Source of the DNA: an uncultured Collinsella sp.
GTDB lineage: Bacteria; Actinomycetota; Coriobacteriia; Coriobacteriales; Coriobacteriaceae
Assembly: GCA_905213265.1 (NCBI GenBank)
Contig: CAJMHR010000001.1
Span: 25,555-89,554, forward strand
DNA length: 64,000 bases
Direction: 5' to 3'
The position numbers and the translations under genes are program-made. The notes beneath the pieces were generated by a model, which was not told the origin of the DNA, searched no databases, and saw only the letters and a program-made list of their open reading frames with translations. Of the stretch, positions 32,362 through 42,465 are shown in pieces (within the stretch, counting starts at the first letter, position 1; each line of letters starts with the position of its first letter).

Positions 32362-34347
32362 CTAGTTCTGGCTAAAGAATGGGAACTGCCTCGGATCTAC
32401 TGGCGGATGCGGCATCGGCGTGCCCTGGGGCCCACCCTGCGAGCCGCCCTGACCGCCCATCATCTTATCGATGGCGTCCTGAACCTCACCCTCGAACTTT
32501 TTCATTCCCTCGTGCAAACGACGCTGACCGTCCTCGGAGCGCAGCTCCTCCATCTGCTCGGGCGAAATACCCAGTAGCTCGCCCAGCACGCCCATCATCT
32601 CGTTTCGCACGCGCTCGCTCGTATCCTCGTCAGCAAAACGGCGCACCTCGGCGCGTGCCAGCGAATCGACCGACATACGCTCCTTGCCATTAAGCCCCAG
32701 GTCGGACCACGCGAGCATGTACGGCCAAGAGCGCTCGGCAAACGAGCGGGACGAGACGATCGGTGCCGTCGGCAACATGCGGCGGGCAGCCTCACCCTGT
32801 CGAACGAGCATCAGCAGCAGCGAGCAGGCCTCAGGCTTGCCAGCGGCCATCGGGATATCGTCGAAAGATCGATTGCGGTCCACGTGCGCCTCGAGCGCGC
32901 CATCGACCTCACCCGGCTCAAGCCCGCCGAGCAGCTGTGCCGCGCGATCGAGCATATCGACCGGACCGTCGAGCGTCGAGAGCGCCTGCGCCAGCACTCG
33001 CTCCATGCAGTCTTCCACCGCGTTGAGCGTCACGAGCTCTTGGGGCACCACGGAAGACGTGCGGTTGCGCACACGCGCCACAAACTCAAGCGTCGACAGG
33101 TACACATCGCCAAAGGGCGCGTAGTCGCCCTGATAGCCGCCGCAAAGCGCCGGCGCCGTCAGCGCGTACTCGGTTTTGGACAGCGGGCTCAGCGCCATCG
33201 CACCCAGCTCGAGCGCCGTGTCCTCCAGCATGAGGCCCAGTGTGCGCGAGCGCAGACGCTCGGCATCGCCCGCCGACACGTCGCGATCGAGCACACGCGC
33301 CGCATCCGGTGCATCGCGCTCGACAGTGCGAATGTGCAGACGCTCGGCGATGGCGCGGACGGCGGCACAGCGGGCAGCCTCGGCCTCTTCCTGCGCCGGC
33401 GTAAAGATACGGTTGCGCCCCAGCACCAGGCCAATCACATTGCGCGGGCCCAGAGCGTCGACGGCCAGCGCCGCCAGCAAAGACGACGGCAAGTCGCCCT
33501 CGAGTGCCACCACAGCACGCGACGCACCGTGGGCTCGGGCGTTGTCGCGCACGGCGAGCACCAGCGCCTGCCACAGCCACTCCTCGGAACGAAACTCGGG
33601 CAGTTCGTGATCTTCCAGGGCATCGAGCATCACGCCGCGCTGAATCTCCTGAACCAGGAGGCTCTCCTCAAAACACGGCGCCTGGGCCACCACGCGACCG
33701 CAGTCGTCGAGTACAAACGAACCGCCGGTATACACCGACTCGTCATAGGCACCGACCGGCGCCATGCAGGCGAACCACACGCTGCGCTTGGATGCGATCT
33801 TGCGGTAGGCGCCGCTGCGAACGGCGGCAATGGCGGCAGTCTCGCGGTCGGTCATGTCAAACGCGTTGAATTGGAAATACGCAATGAGGTCAACACCGGT
33901 CGGCAGCATCTCGAGTTCGCGGTCCAAGTCAAAAATCACGGCGATGCGCACGCCGTCCACGTCGAACACCGGCGGCGCCCAACGCGTGTCGTTGTTCTCG
34001 CCACGCTGCAGGGCAATGCTCGAACGCGCCGGCACCACATGACCGTCCTTGAGCATCATGTAGTCGAGCAGCGGCTGGCCCTCAAACGAAACCGCCGCGG
34101 GCACAATGCAGATCATGTCAAGCTCCTGGATACGCTCGGCGACACCAGTCAAGCCGGCAAGCATGTCGTGCTCAAAGTCGGCAGCGCCCACCAGGCCACC
34201 GGGCATGGCGCCCATAAAGAGCGGAGCCGGAACGCACAGCACGCGCGCCCCGCGCTCGCGGGCCAGACGAGCCTGGTCCTCGATGCGGCCGCAAATGCCC
34301 TCAATATCACCCAGGCGCATATCGATCTGTGCAAGCGCGAGCTTCAT
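32362..34347 (-). CDS. Degenerate glutamine-dependent NAD synthase homologue (likely pseudoenzyme)
   Basis: The 661-residue product has the layout of glutamine-dependent NadE: an N-terminal nitrilase-type glutaminase (1-270) and a C-terminal ATP-pyrophosphatase (about 270-560). Overall similarity is clear (MKLALAQIDMRLGDIEGI at the start, YTGGSFVLDDCG, LSPLSKTEYALTA). The catalytic signatures are not: the P-E-L motif with the nitrilase Glu reads VPAPLFMGA, the C-E-D segment reads IFDLDRE, the strand carrying the nucleophilic Cys reads AYFQFNAF, and the S-G-G-x-D-S loop of the synthetase reads LEGDLPSS. A ~100-residue tail rich in Gly, Gln, Pro follows. I infer it does not make NAD, and may be regulatory or have a new substrate. 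Start ATG 34347 is natural for the family. No canonical nadE is in the window. Confidence 0.75.
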   Translation of the reverse strand: MKLALAQIDMRLGDIEGICGRIEDQARLARERGARVLCVPAPLFMGAMPGGLVGAADFEHDMLAGLTGVAERIQELDMICIVPAAVSFEGQPLLDYMMLKDGHVVPARSSIALQRGENNDTRWAPPVFDVDGVRIAVIFDLDRELEMLPTGVDLIAYFQFNAFDMTDRETAAIAAVRSGAYRKIASKRSVWFACMAPVGAYDESVYTGGSFVLDDCGRVVAQAPCFEESLLVQEIQRGVMLDALEDHELPEFRSEEWLWQALVLAVRDNARAHGASRAVVALEGDLPSSLLAALAVDALGPRNVIGLVLGRNRIFTPAQEEAEAARCAAVRAIAERLHIRTVERDAPDAARVLDRDVSAGDAERLRSRTLGLMLEDTALELGAMALSPLSKTEYALTAPALCGGYQGDYAPFGDVYLSTLEFVARVRNRTSSVVPQELVTLNAVEDCMERVLAQALSTLDGPVDMLDRAAQLLGGLEPGEVDGALEAHVDRNRSFDDIPMAAGKPEACSLLLMLVRQGEAARRMLPTAPIVSSRSFAERSWPYMLAWSDLGLNGKERMSVDSLARAEVRRFADEDTSERVRNEMMGVLGELLGISPEQMEELRSEDGQRRLHEGMKKFEGEVQDAIDKMMGGQGGSQGGPQGTPMPHPPVDPRQFPFFSQN

Positions 34348-34464
34348 GGCTCAGCCCTTTCCGTCGTAAACCATCGAAATCGTAGTAAAAGCGCCGGCCG
34401 CATAATGCAGTCGGCGCTTGCATGTGCATATGCTAGCTATGATACCCCGAGCGGGGGCGCGCTC

Positions 34465-34827
34465 CTAGAATGTCGCGGACCACAGCCCGTGCAGGTTGCA
34501 GTAGGCATAGACGGTACCGGTCTTGGAGCCGCCCGCGAAAAACGTCGCGGGTTTCATGCCGGGCTCAAGGTAATGGACCTCTAAGCGGCCCTCGGCCTCA
34601 AGGGCGATCCACTCAATGTAGTGCTCGGGCAGGCTGGGGTGCTCGACCGAGCCAACGCGGGCGCGAATCACGTGACCGTCGCGCTCGGTCTCGACAATAG
34701 GCACGTGCTTCTCGTGCGCCGCGTCCTCAGTGTTTGCGGTCAGTTCCGTGCAACCGGCAGGGGTCGCAACGTCGTCGCCAAGGGCGGCGATGAGCTTACC
34801 GTCGGGGTCCTTAAAGAATTTCGCCAT
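34465..34827 (-). CDS. Superoxide reductase (neelaredoxin-type)
   Basis: The product has 120 residues. It is the iron centre II domain of the desulfoferrodoxin family, reducing superoxide to peroxide without making oxygen, which suits anaerobes. The ligands can be named: His in HEKHVPIVE, His in EHPSLPEHYIEW, and the Cys-x2-His pair in YAYCNLHGLW. The N-terminal rubredoxin-like CxxC site of full desulfoferrodoxin is absent, so it is a single-iron enzyme. ATG 34827 has AAAGGAG upstream. It stands alone as a transcription unit. Confidence 0.92.
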   Translation of the reverse strand: MAKFFKDPDGKLIAALGDDVATPAGCTELTANTEDAAHEKHVPIVETERDGHVIRARVGSVEHPSLPEHYIEWIALEAEGRLEVHYLEPGMKPATFFAGGSKTGTVYAYCNLHGLWSATF

Positions 34828-34992
34828 GATGTTCTCCTTTGCTGATGTGCCAATGTTCTTGATGGTTCTTATGCCCAAAGGCAGACAAACCATCCACGGC
34901 ATTGCAAATGAACACATAACGGATCAGGCAAGCGGTCGGGCCAAAATGCGTCGACCGTCCTGCCCGCTCCAGCAGTCCCACCCCGCGCGCGG

Positions 34993-37900
34993 CTAGCGAC
35001 CGTCGCCGCCGAGCAGCGCCAAAACATCCTCGCGCGTGAACAGTGCCGACGAGATGCCGTCGCCGCCGAGCACGCTGTTGACCAAGTCGCGCTTGGACTC
35101 CTGCATCTGCATAATGCGTTCCTCGATCGTGTCCTTGGCGATGAGCTTGTACACGGTCACGGCATGTTGCTGGCCAATACGGTGTGCACGGTCAGTCGCT
35201 TGGTCCTGCGCCGCCACGTTCCACCACGGGTCGTAGTGAATGACCACGTCGGCAGCCGTCAGGTTAAGGCCCACGCCGCCCGCCTTGAGCGAAATCAAAA
35301 AGACCGGAACCTCGCCCGCTTGGAACTGCGCGACCATCTTGGCACGGCTCTCCTTAGACGAAGCGCCCGTGAGCTTAAGGAAGGCGATGTCCTCCTTGGC
35401 CAAGCGCTTACCGATGATATCGAGCATACCCGTAAACTGGCTGAACAACAGGATGCGATGCCCGCCGTCGAGTGCGCCGTACACGAGCTCCATGCACGTA
35501 TCGAGTTTGGCGCTCCCCGCCTTGTAATCCTCGTAGTGTAGACGCGGGTCGCAGCAGATCTGGCGCAGCTTGGTGAGCTCGGCGAGCACCTTGAGCTTGT
35601 CTTTCTTAAACTCGGACGCCTCGCGGTGCTGCACCTGCTGGGCGATGCGGTCCTGGTTGGCCAGGTAGAGCTTGCGCTGCTCGCCGGTGAGCTGCGCCAT
35701 GACCGTATCCTCGATCTTCTCGGGCAGGTCGGCCACCACGTCCTCCTTTACGCGGCGCAGCACAAACGGCGACACGAGCGCTTGCAGGCGGGCGGCACTG
35801 TCGCCCTCGGCATGCTCGACCGGGCTTTCGAAGCGCTTTGCAAACGATTCACGCGTACCCAGCAGGCCCGGCATCAAAAAGTCGAAGATGCTCCAGAGCT
35901 CGGATAGGCGGTTTTCGATGGGCGTGCCCGTCAGGGCAAAACGCACGCCGGCCGGCAGGCGCTTGGTGGCACGCGCCACCTGCGTGAGCGGGTTTTTAAT
36001 GTACTGGGCCTCATCGAGCACCACACGGGCAAAGTCCTGCTCGACGTACTCGTCGATATCGCGGCGCATAAGGTCATACGACGTCACGACCACGTTATGC
36101 TCGGCCACGCCGGCGATCTGCACGCGGCGTTGAGCCTTGGCGCCCACGATGGCGCACACATCGAGCGACGGGGCAAAGCGCTCCAGCTCGGCGGTCCAGT
36201 TGTACACAAGCGACGCGGGGCACACCACAAGTGTGGGCTTAATGTCCCCCGCTTCCACACGCGCCAGGATATGTGCGGTCATCTGCAGCGTTTTGCCCAG
36301 GCCCATGTCGTCGGCCAAGATGCCGCCAAGGCCCAGGTGTTCGAGCGAGCCGAGCCACTGGTATCCGTCGACCTGATAGCCGCGCAGTGTGGCCTTGAGC
36401 GAGACCGGCACCGTAAAGTCCATCTTGCCGAGCGTGTCCAGACGCTCGACGGTACGGCGGAACGCAGCGTCGCGATCGGCCTCAAGCGCCGGCGTGCGCG
36501 CAAGCATGCTATCGACGAACAGGGTACTCGACGCGGGGAGCGACACGCCGTCGAGCAGGTCGACAGCATCGACACCCAGGTCCTCGGCAAGGCCAAACGC
36601 GGCGCGGGCGCCCTCGTCCAGGCGAATGATGTCGCCGGACGTAAGGCGCGCAAACGTCTGGTGGCGCTTGTACGAGTCCAGATAGATGGCAAGGTCGGCC
36701 GCCGAAAGACCGCTCGCGCCCAATTCAACATCGAGCAGGTTGCTCTTGACGGTCGCACGCACCGAAAGCTTGGGCGCGGGACGGACCGAAATCTGGCGCA
36801 GACGGTCGCTGAGCATAACCTCACCCAACTCGGACAGGGCAGACAGGCCCTCGGTCAGCAGGCAGAACAAGCTCTCGTCATCGCGTTCCTCAAACGCCAG
36901 ACCGCCCTCGTAAAAGTCGAAATACAGGGCCGCCGTATCCATAACGCGAAACTCTGCCACCTCGTCGCGGGGCGGCACGCCCGGGCGCTGCTCTTCGAAG
37001 GGGCTGCCCGGAGCGCCCAGACTAAAGAGGTCTGCCGACCAGTCGCCGTAGGTAACCGTAATTTTGCAGGTCACGAGCCCATCGTCGACGCCGATTGCCA
37101 TAGCAAAGCTCGGCTCGGGCGCCACGGTATCGAGCGCAGCGGGCGCGGTAAGGTCGGTATAGTCGCGCAAAATGGGCAGAGCCATACGACAGAACTCCCC
37201 CACCTGGTCGGCAGCGATATGGACTGGCGTGCGACAGGGCAGCAAGCGCGATAGGAACGGCGCCGCATGCTGGGCAAACGCCACATCGGTGCGGCGCGCA
37301 CGGCGGGTGTCGACCAGATAAGCTACGTCGCCCGAAGCAAAGCAGTATGCATCGGCCGGCAGGCGCAGATCGTAGCTACCACCAGCCGCCGGCGCGATTT
37401 TGGCGGCAAGGAGCGGTGGGCGCTTAGCGGACGCCTCGTCCTCCCCTTGCGGAGACAGCTCAACCGCCACGTCATAGGTGCGATGCGTCGTCGTCCCCCG
37501 CGACCAGGCGGGCTCAAAAGAGATGGTCTGGCCGCGCAGCAGGTCCAGCACATATACGATGCTATGCTCGGACAGCGGCAACTGACGCTCGGCGACAAAA
37601 CCGCTGCGGGCAAAGTCGTACGACGCCGAACGCGAGCTTGTGATGTCATCGAGATAGGCAACTGTCGTCAAGACAAGGCTGAGCAGCTTTGTCGACACAT
37701 CTTCGAAGGCTTCGGGCGTATGGACAAACGTGAGCTTCTTGCCGTACGAGAAGGTGCCGCCGCGCACGTAGGCATCGGCCATGCCGTCGATATCCTTGAC
37801 CACGTAGGACACCGAACCGCAGCGAATGCGGAACTCGAGCGCCCAGCTAAAGCGGTCGGCGAACAGCGGATTGTAGTACGGCACCAACGAGGGCTCCAAC

Positions 37901-38457
37901 GCCGCTTTGGGGGCGTCGGGACCAACGGCACCGGCAAGCTTGCGGCGCATGCTCGCCAGCTCATCCATGCGCGCGTTCGAAAGATCGGAGAGCGCCGCCA
38001 TGAGGCTGGGACTCGTGGGGACAGGTGCTGGGAAGGGAAAGTTGGGGTTGACCGTGGGCGTTGTAGGCGCGGGACGCGCGGACTGTTTGGGCTGAGCCGC
38101 AAACGTGCGGACCGGCGTGCGCAAACCTTCGACGGGCTCGGCACCGCTGGCGTCCAGGTACGCCAGCGCCGTGGCGATGGCGTGCTTGCACATGCCGGGG
38201 TAGCGATAGGCAGCGGGGCAATCGCAGTCGTAGTCGATCACCTCGTGCTCGTCCATGTCAAGCGCCACGTGCGTCTTGTACAGGTCGCCGCGCGAGCCGC
38301 GCACCGAGCCCTCAACCGTCACGTTTTTGGAGAAGCGCGAGCCGCTGTCCTCGATCGACAGAACGGCGCCGTTGAGCATGAGCGAACGCCCCTTCATAAA
38401 GGTTCCGCTCAACGCCGCCTCTTTGCGAAGCGCCTGCACAAACGTCCCCTGCGCCAT
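34993..38457 (-). CDS. SNF2-family helicase with SWIM zinc finger
   Basis: The product has 1154 residues. An N-terminal SWIM zinc finger (DYDCDCPAAYRYPGMCKH, C-x-C-x-n-C-x-H) lies at about 75-93. A long middle region of unknown role follows. The SNF2 ATPase occupies about 690-1150: Walker A ADDMGLGKTLQ, motif II RVVLDEAQYIK, motif III LTGTPIENRL, motif V GVGLNLTAADVVIHYDPWWN, and motif VI QATDRAHRIGQQ. These enzymes are DNA-dependent translocases that remodel protein-DNA complexes; the bacterial members' targets are mostly unknown. ATG 38457 follows GGAGGAAGTG. It is the second gene of a dnaE-SNF2 pair (28-base gap). Confidence 0.93.
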   Translation of the reverse strand: MAQGTFVQALRKEAALSGTFMKGRSLMLNGAVLSIEDSGSRFSKNVTVEGSVRGSRGDLYKTHVALDMDEHEVIDYDCDCPAAYRYPGMCKHAIATALAYLDASGAEPVEGLRTPVRTFAAQPKQSARPAPTTPTVNPNFPFPAPVPTSPSLMAALSDLSNARMDELASMRRKLAGAVGPDAPKAALEPSLVPYYNPLFADRFSWALEFRIRCGSVSYVVKDIDGMADAYVRGGTFSYGKKLTFVHTPEAFEDVSTKLLSLVLTTVAYLDDITSSRSASYDFARSGFVAERQLPLSEHSIVYVLDLLRGQTISFEPAWSRGTTTHRTYDVAVELSPQGEDEASAKRPPLLAAKIAPAAGGSYDLRLPADAYCFASGDVAYLVDTRRARRTDVAFAQHAAPFLSRLLPCRTPVHIAADQVGEFCRMALPILRDYTDLTAPAALDTVAPEPSFAMAIGVDDGLVTCKITVTYGDWSADLFSLGAPGSPFEEQRPGVPPRDEVAEFRVMDTAALYFDFYEGGLAFEERDDESLFCLLTEGLSALSELGEVMLSDRLRQISVRPAPKLSVRATVKSNLLDVELGASGLSAADLAIYLDSYKRHQTFARLTSGDIIRLDEGARAAFGLAEDLGVDAVDLLDGVSLPASSTLFVDSMLARTPALEADRDAAFRRTVERLDTLGKMDFTVPVSLKATLRGYQVDGYQWLGSLEHLGLGGILADDMGLGKTLQMTAHILARVEAGDIKPTLVVCPASLVYNWTAELERFAPSLDVCAIVGAKAQRRVQIAGVAEHNVVVTSYDLMRRDIDEYVEQDFARVVLDEAQYIKNPLTQVARATKRLPAGVRFALTGTPIENRLSELWSIFDFLMPGLLGTRESFAKRFESPVEHAEGDSAARLQALVSPFVLRRVKEDVVADLPEKIEDTVMAQLTGEQRKLYLANQDRIAQQVQHREASEFKKDKLKVLAELTKLRQICCDPRLHYEDYKAGSAKLDTCMELVYGALDGGHRILLFSQFTGMLDIIGKRLAKEDIAFLKLTGASSKESRAKMVAQFQAGEVPVFLISLKAGGVGLNLTAADVVIHYDPWWNVAAQDQATDRAHRIGQQHAVTVYKLIAKDTIEERIMQMQESKRDLVNSVLGGDGISSALFTREDVLALLGGDGR

Positions 38458-38485
38458 CACTTCCTCCAATCTCACCCGGGGTAGC

Positions 38486-41400
38486 TTAGATAACCGTCAC
38501 GCGGCCTTGGTTGCCGACGATGGCCTTTGCCTCTGCCAGCAGCGGAATCGAGCGTGCATTGACCTTGGCCGGCACCTCAGCGCGCAGCACGCGCCCGTCG
38601 ACTTGCTCAATAAAGATCTCCACGCGGTCGCCGCCCGGGTTGGTGGTGAGCACCGTGGCCAGGCGCGCCATATTGCCCTGGCTAAAGCGGCTGTTGGGCA
38701 CCATGACCTCAAAGACCTTGGGCTTGTTTTTCTCCTCGCTAAGCTCCAGCGGCACAATCTCCTGCGCGATGATCTGGTCGCCGCGGTCCGAGCGCTCGAG
38801 CTTGCCCTTAATGCGCACAAACGCGTCGGACAGCTGCGCGCCGGTCTCGGGATCGACCTCGCCGTACAGATACCCCTCGGCCTCCTTGTAGGTCTTGGGG
38901 AACACCACGACCGTGGCCTCGCCTTCCATGTCCTCGAGCTGCACGATGCCCATGGGGTCGCCGTTTTTGGTCACGCGCTTGGACACGCTCGAGACCATGC
39001 CGGCCCACCACAGCGCCTTGCCCTCGGGAATCTCCTGGTTGATGGTACCGCCCGTGGGGTTTTGCACCTCATAGCCGGTGTCGATCTGCGAGAACGAGAA
39101 GTCGCGCGCTTTGCTAAGTGCATACTCAAACGGGCGCAGCGGGTGGTCCGAGACATAGATGCCCAGAACCTCTTTCTCCTGGCTCAGCTTAAGGTGGCGG
39201 TCCCACTCCTGGCCATCCGGATCGGGCACGCTCACCTCAAAGCCCGAGCCCTCAACGTCGCCAAACATATCGAAGAACGACGTCTGGCCGCTCGCGCGAT
39301 CCTTCTGGCGCTTTACTGCGGCATCGATGATGTTCTCGGGGTTGTTCTTGTCCACAAAGTGCATCATCTGGCGACGCGGATACCCCGTGGAGTCGAAGGC
39401 GCCTGCCTTGATGAGCGATTCGATCACGCGGCGGTTTGCCTGGCTGGAGTCCACGCGCTCGACAAAGTCGTGCAGCGTCTTAAACGGACCGCCCGCCTCG
39501 CGCTCGGCGATAATCGCCTGCGCCACGCCGGTGCCCACGCCGCGGATGCCGGCCAGACCAAAGCGCACGCCCTCCTTGGTAGCCGTGAACTCGGTACCGG
39601 ACTCGTTGACATCTGGCGAAAGCACGGGGATGCCGTCGTGACGGCATGCCGAGACGTAGTGCACGATCTTGTCGGTCTTACCCGTATAGGACGTCAGAAC
39701 GGCCGCCATGTACTCGTGCGGATAGTGCGCCTTGAGCCACGCCGTCTGCATAACCAGGATGGCGTAGCCGGCGGAGTGCGACTTGTTGAAGGCGTAGGAT
39801 GCGAACTCGAGAACATCGTCCCAAATCTTCTGGGCGACCTCGCGCGTGTAGTTGTTCTTGATAGCGCCGTTCATCCAGTGGTCGTAGGTGGTCTCGTCCG
39901 AGCCATCCTCCCAGTGGAGCACCGTCGACGTGAGCAGCTTAATCTTTTTCTTAGCCACGGGCTTACGGATACGCGAGTCCGATTCGCCCTTGGAGAAGCC
40001 GCACATCTCGACGGAGATGAGCATAACCTGCTCCTGGTAGACCATGGTGCCGTAGGTTTCGCCCAGGATGTCGTCCAGGCGGTCGTCGTAGGAGACGGCC
40101 GGCTCCTTGCCGTTCATACGGTTGATGTAGGACGAGACCATGCCGGCGCCCAGCGGGCCCGGGCGGTACAGAGCGATCAATGCCACGACGTGCTTGTACT
40201 CGGTGGGCTTCATGTTCTTGATCGTGGCCGTCATGCCGGCGGACTCGACCTGGAAGACGCCGGCGGTGTGGCCGGAGCCCATGAGTTTAAAGATCTCGGG
40301 ATCGTCAAAGGGAATCTCTTCCTCTTTGATGTCGATGCCGAAGTTCTTTTTGATGTTTGCCTTGGCCTTGGAGATAACCGTCAGCGTACGCAGGCCCAAG
40401 AAGTCCATCTTGAGCAGGCCCATGTCGGCAACGGTATGGCCCTCGTACTGGGTAATCTCGACGCCGCCCTTGGTGTCGAGCTTGGTGGGCACGTGCTCGT
40501 TGACGGGGTCGCGGCAGATCAGAACGGCGCACGCGTGCACGCCCTCGCCACGGGTGAGACCCTCGATCGAGAGCGCCGTGTCGATGATGCGGCGGGCGTC
40601 GTCGTCCTTTTTATAGGCCTCGGCAAAATCGGGGTTAAACAGATCCTCTTTGCCGGGCTGCTTGTCGAGCACCTGCTTGAGCTTGACCTTGGGGTCGCTC
40701 GAGACCATCTTGGACAGGCGCTGACCCATGTAGACCGGGTAGTCCAAGACGCGCGCGGCGTCGTTGATGGCCTGCTTGGCCTTGATGGTCGAGTAGGTGA
40801 TGACGTGGGTGACCTTCTCGGGGCCGTAGAGCTGACGAACGTGCTCCACGACCTCGAGGCGCCGCTCATCGTCGAAGTCCATATCGATATCGGGCATCTC
40901 GGTACGCTGCGGGGACAGGAACCTCTCGAACATCAGGCCGTTCTCGAGCGGGTCGAACGCGGTGATGTTCATGGCGTAGGCGACGATAGCGCCGGCGGCC
41001 GAGCCACGGCCGGGGCCGACGCCGATGCCGTTGTCCTTGGCCCATTGCACGTACTCGGCAACGATCAAAAAGTAGGCGGCAAAACCCTTGTCGCAAATGA
41101 CCTTGTATTCGTACTCAAAGCGCTCTTTGATGTTGACGCCGCCGATCTCGCGCGTGGCCCAGTCGTCGCCGTAGTGCTGGCGCAGGCCCTTCTCGCACTC
41201 GCGGCGGAACTGGCTCTCGTGCGTCTCGCCGGGGTCGAGCAACGGGAAGCGCGGCAGGATGATGGAGTCCCAGTCGAGCTCCACGTAGCACTTGTCGGCG
41301 ATCTCGAGCGTGTTGTCGCAGGCCTCGGGGCAATACGGGAACATTGCCCGCATCTCCTCCTCGGTCTTCATGTAAAACTCCGAGCCGGTCATGCGCATGC

Positions 41401-42289
41401 GGTTGGGGTCATCGACCTTGGCGTTCATGCCAATGCACATGATGACGTCCTGCACGGGCGCATCCTCGCGGCGCAGGTAGTGGAAGTCGTTGGTGGCGAT
41501 GACCTTGACGCCCACCTGTTTAGCAATGTCGATGAGCGTGCGGTCCATCTGCTCGTCGGTCAGGCCGTTGTCGGTGGTGATGCCGTGTTCCTGAATCTCG
41601 ATATAGAAGTCGCCGGGATCAAAGGTGTCACGGAAGGTCTCGGCCCACTTGATGGCGCCCTCCATGTCACCGCGGTCGATGTATTTGGGGATGATGCCCG
41701 CGATACAGGCGCTCGTGCAGATCATGCCCTTGGCATGGCGGCGCAGGTTGTCGAGCGTCACGCGCGGCTTGTAGTAAAAGCCCTGCACGGCGGCCTCGGA
41801 GACCGTTTGCATCAGGTTGACGTAGCCTTCCTGGTCTTTGGCCAGGAGGATCATATGGTAGAGCTCGGGCTTGTGGTCGCGGGCAAGGGTCTCGTCCGGC
41901 GTAAAGTAGACCTCGCAGCCAAAGATGGGCTTGATGACCAGGGGCGGCTTGAGCTCGTCGATGTTGCCCTTCTCGTCCCACATGGCCATGTCCTTCACAT
42001 ACTGGGCATGCTCGCGCGGGTTTTCCTCGGGATCGGGCTCCACCAACTCGTCGCGGCGGTCCTTTTCCAGGAAGGCCTTGTCGTGGCTCCAGGTTTTGTA
42101 CTCGGGTGTGTTGTGGTTGACGGCGTCGCAGGCCAGCGCCAGGTCGGGCACGCCATACATGTAGCCGTGGTCGGTAATGGCCACGGCAGGCATGCCCAGC
42201 TCAACGGCACGGTTGACCATATCCTGGATACGGGTTGCGCCGTCGAGCATGGAAAAGACAGTGTGATTGTGCAGATGGACGAATGCCAT
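38486..42289 (-). CDS. dnaE: DNA polymerase III alpha subunit, DnaE type
   Basis: The 1267-residue protein is the replicative polymerase catalytic subunit. Domains in order are PHP (HLHNHTVFSMLDG at the N-terminus, metal-binding ITDHGYMYG), the palm with catalytic Asp in MPDIDMDFDDERR and the GVGPGRGSAAGAIVAYAM loop, the thumb/fingers, tandem HhH (GIRGVGTGVAQAIIAE), and the C-terminal OB fold (ALWWAGMVSSVSKRVTKNGD). The HIS residues of PHP are largely kept (HLHNH, DFHYLRREDA), so a proofreading activity is plausible. It lacks a fused DnaQ exonuclease, so it is DnaE, not PolC. Start ATG 42289 follows GGAGCTCATCAC. It is followed 28 bases later by the SNF2 helicase. Confidence 0.97.
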   Translation of the reverse strand: MAFVHLHNHTVFSMLDGATRIQDMVNRAVELGMPAVAITDHGYMYGVPDLALACDAVNHNTPEYKTWSHDKAFLEKDRRDELVEPDPEENPREHAQYVKDMAMWDEKGNIDELKPPLVIKPIFGCEVYFTPDETLARDHKPELYHMILLAKDQEGYVNLMQTVSEAAVQGFYYKPRVTLDNLRRHAKGMICTSACIAGIIPKYIDRGDMEGAIKWAETFRDTFDPGDFYIEIQEHGITTDNGLTDEQMDRTLIDIAKQVGVKVIATNDFHYLRREDAPVQDVIMCIGMNAKVDDPNRMRMTGSEFYMKTEEEMRAMFPYCPEACDNTLEIADKCYVELDWDSIILPRFPLLDPGETHESQFRRECEKGLRQHYGDDWATREIGGVNIKERFEYEYKVICDKGFAAYFLIVAEYVQWAKDNGIGVGPGRGSAAGAIVAYAMNITAFDPLENGLMFERFLSPQRTEMPDIDMDFDDERRLEVVEHVRQLYGPEKVTHVITYSTIKAKQAINDAARVLDYPVYMGQRLSKMVSSDPKVKLKQVLDKQPGKEDLFNPDFAEAYKKDDDARRIIDTALSIEGLTRGEGVHACAVLICRDPVNEHVPTKLDTKGGVEITQYEGHTVADMGLLKMDFLGLRTLTVISKAKANIKKNFGIDIKEEEIPFDDPEIFKLMGSGHTAGVFQVESAGMTATIKNMKPTEYKHVVALIALYRPGPLGAGMVSSYINRMNGKEPAVSYDDRLDDILGETYGTMVYQEQVMLISVEMCGFSKGESDSRIRKPVAKKKIKLLTSTVLHWEDGSDETTYDHWMNGAIKNNYTREVAQKIWDDVLEFASYAFNKSHSAGYAILVMQTAWLKAHYPHEYMAAVLTSYTGKTDKIVHYVSACRHDGIPVLSPDVNESGTEFTATKEGVRFGLAGIRGVGTGVAQAIIAEREAGGPFKTLHDFVERVDSSQANRRVIESLIKAGAFDSTGYPRRQMMHFVDKNNPENIIDAAVKRQKDRASGQTSFFDMFGDVEGSGFEVSVPDPDGQEWDRHLKLSQEKEVLGIYVSDHPLRPFEYALSKARDFSFSQIDTGYEVQNPTGGTINQEIPEGKALWWAGMVSSVSKRVTKNGDPMGIVQLEDMEGEATVVVFPKTYKEAEGYLYGEVDPETGAQLSDAFVRIKGKLERSDRGDQIIAQEIVPLELSEEKNKPKVFEVMVPNSRFSQGNMARLATVLTTNPGGDRVEIFIEQVDGRVLRAEVPAKVNARSIPLLAEAKAIVGNQGRVTVI

Positions 42290-42390
42290 GTGATGAGCTC
42301 CGATGCGGGTTCGTGTTCTGACTGAACGATTTTACCCCACGGCATGGACAGCACCCGAACCTAGCCAAACCCACACGGCTCCTCTTGCAG

Positions 42391-42453
42391 TTGCGGTGAA
42401 ATGCGGACTGTTTGGCGGCTTTTTTGGCCAAAACAGTCCGTATTCCACCGCAA
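42391..42453. repeat. Imperfect intergenic hairpin between addA and dnaE
   Basis: TTGCGGTGAAATGCGGACTG plus TTT (42391-42413) pairs with 42431-42453 with two mismatches in 23 bp, and the loop holds a further TTGGC/GCCAA pair. No ordinary T run follows on either strand, so it is not a classical terminator. Confidence 0.65.
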
Positions 42454-42465
42454 GTTATCTGAGGG

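Noticed and set aside
42305..42335. GTTCTGACTGAAC near the dnaE start as a LexA site
   Set aside because: The half-sites point the wrong way (GTTC-GAAC rather than GAAC-GTTC) and the spacing is wrong.
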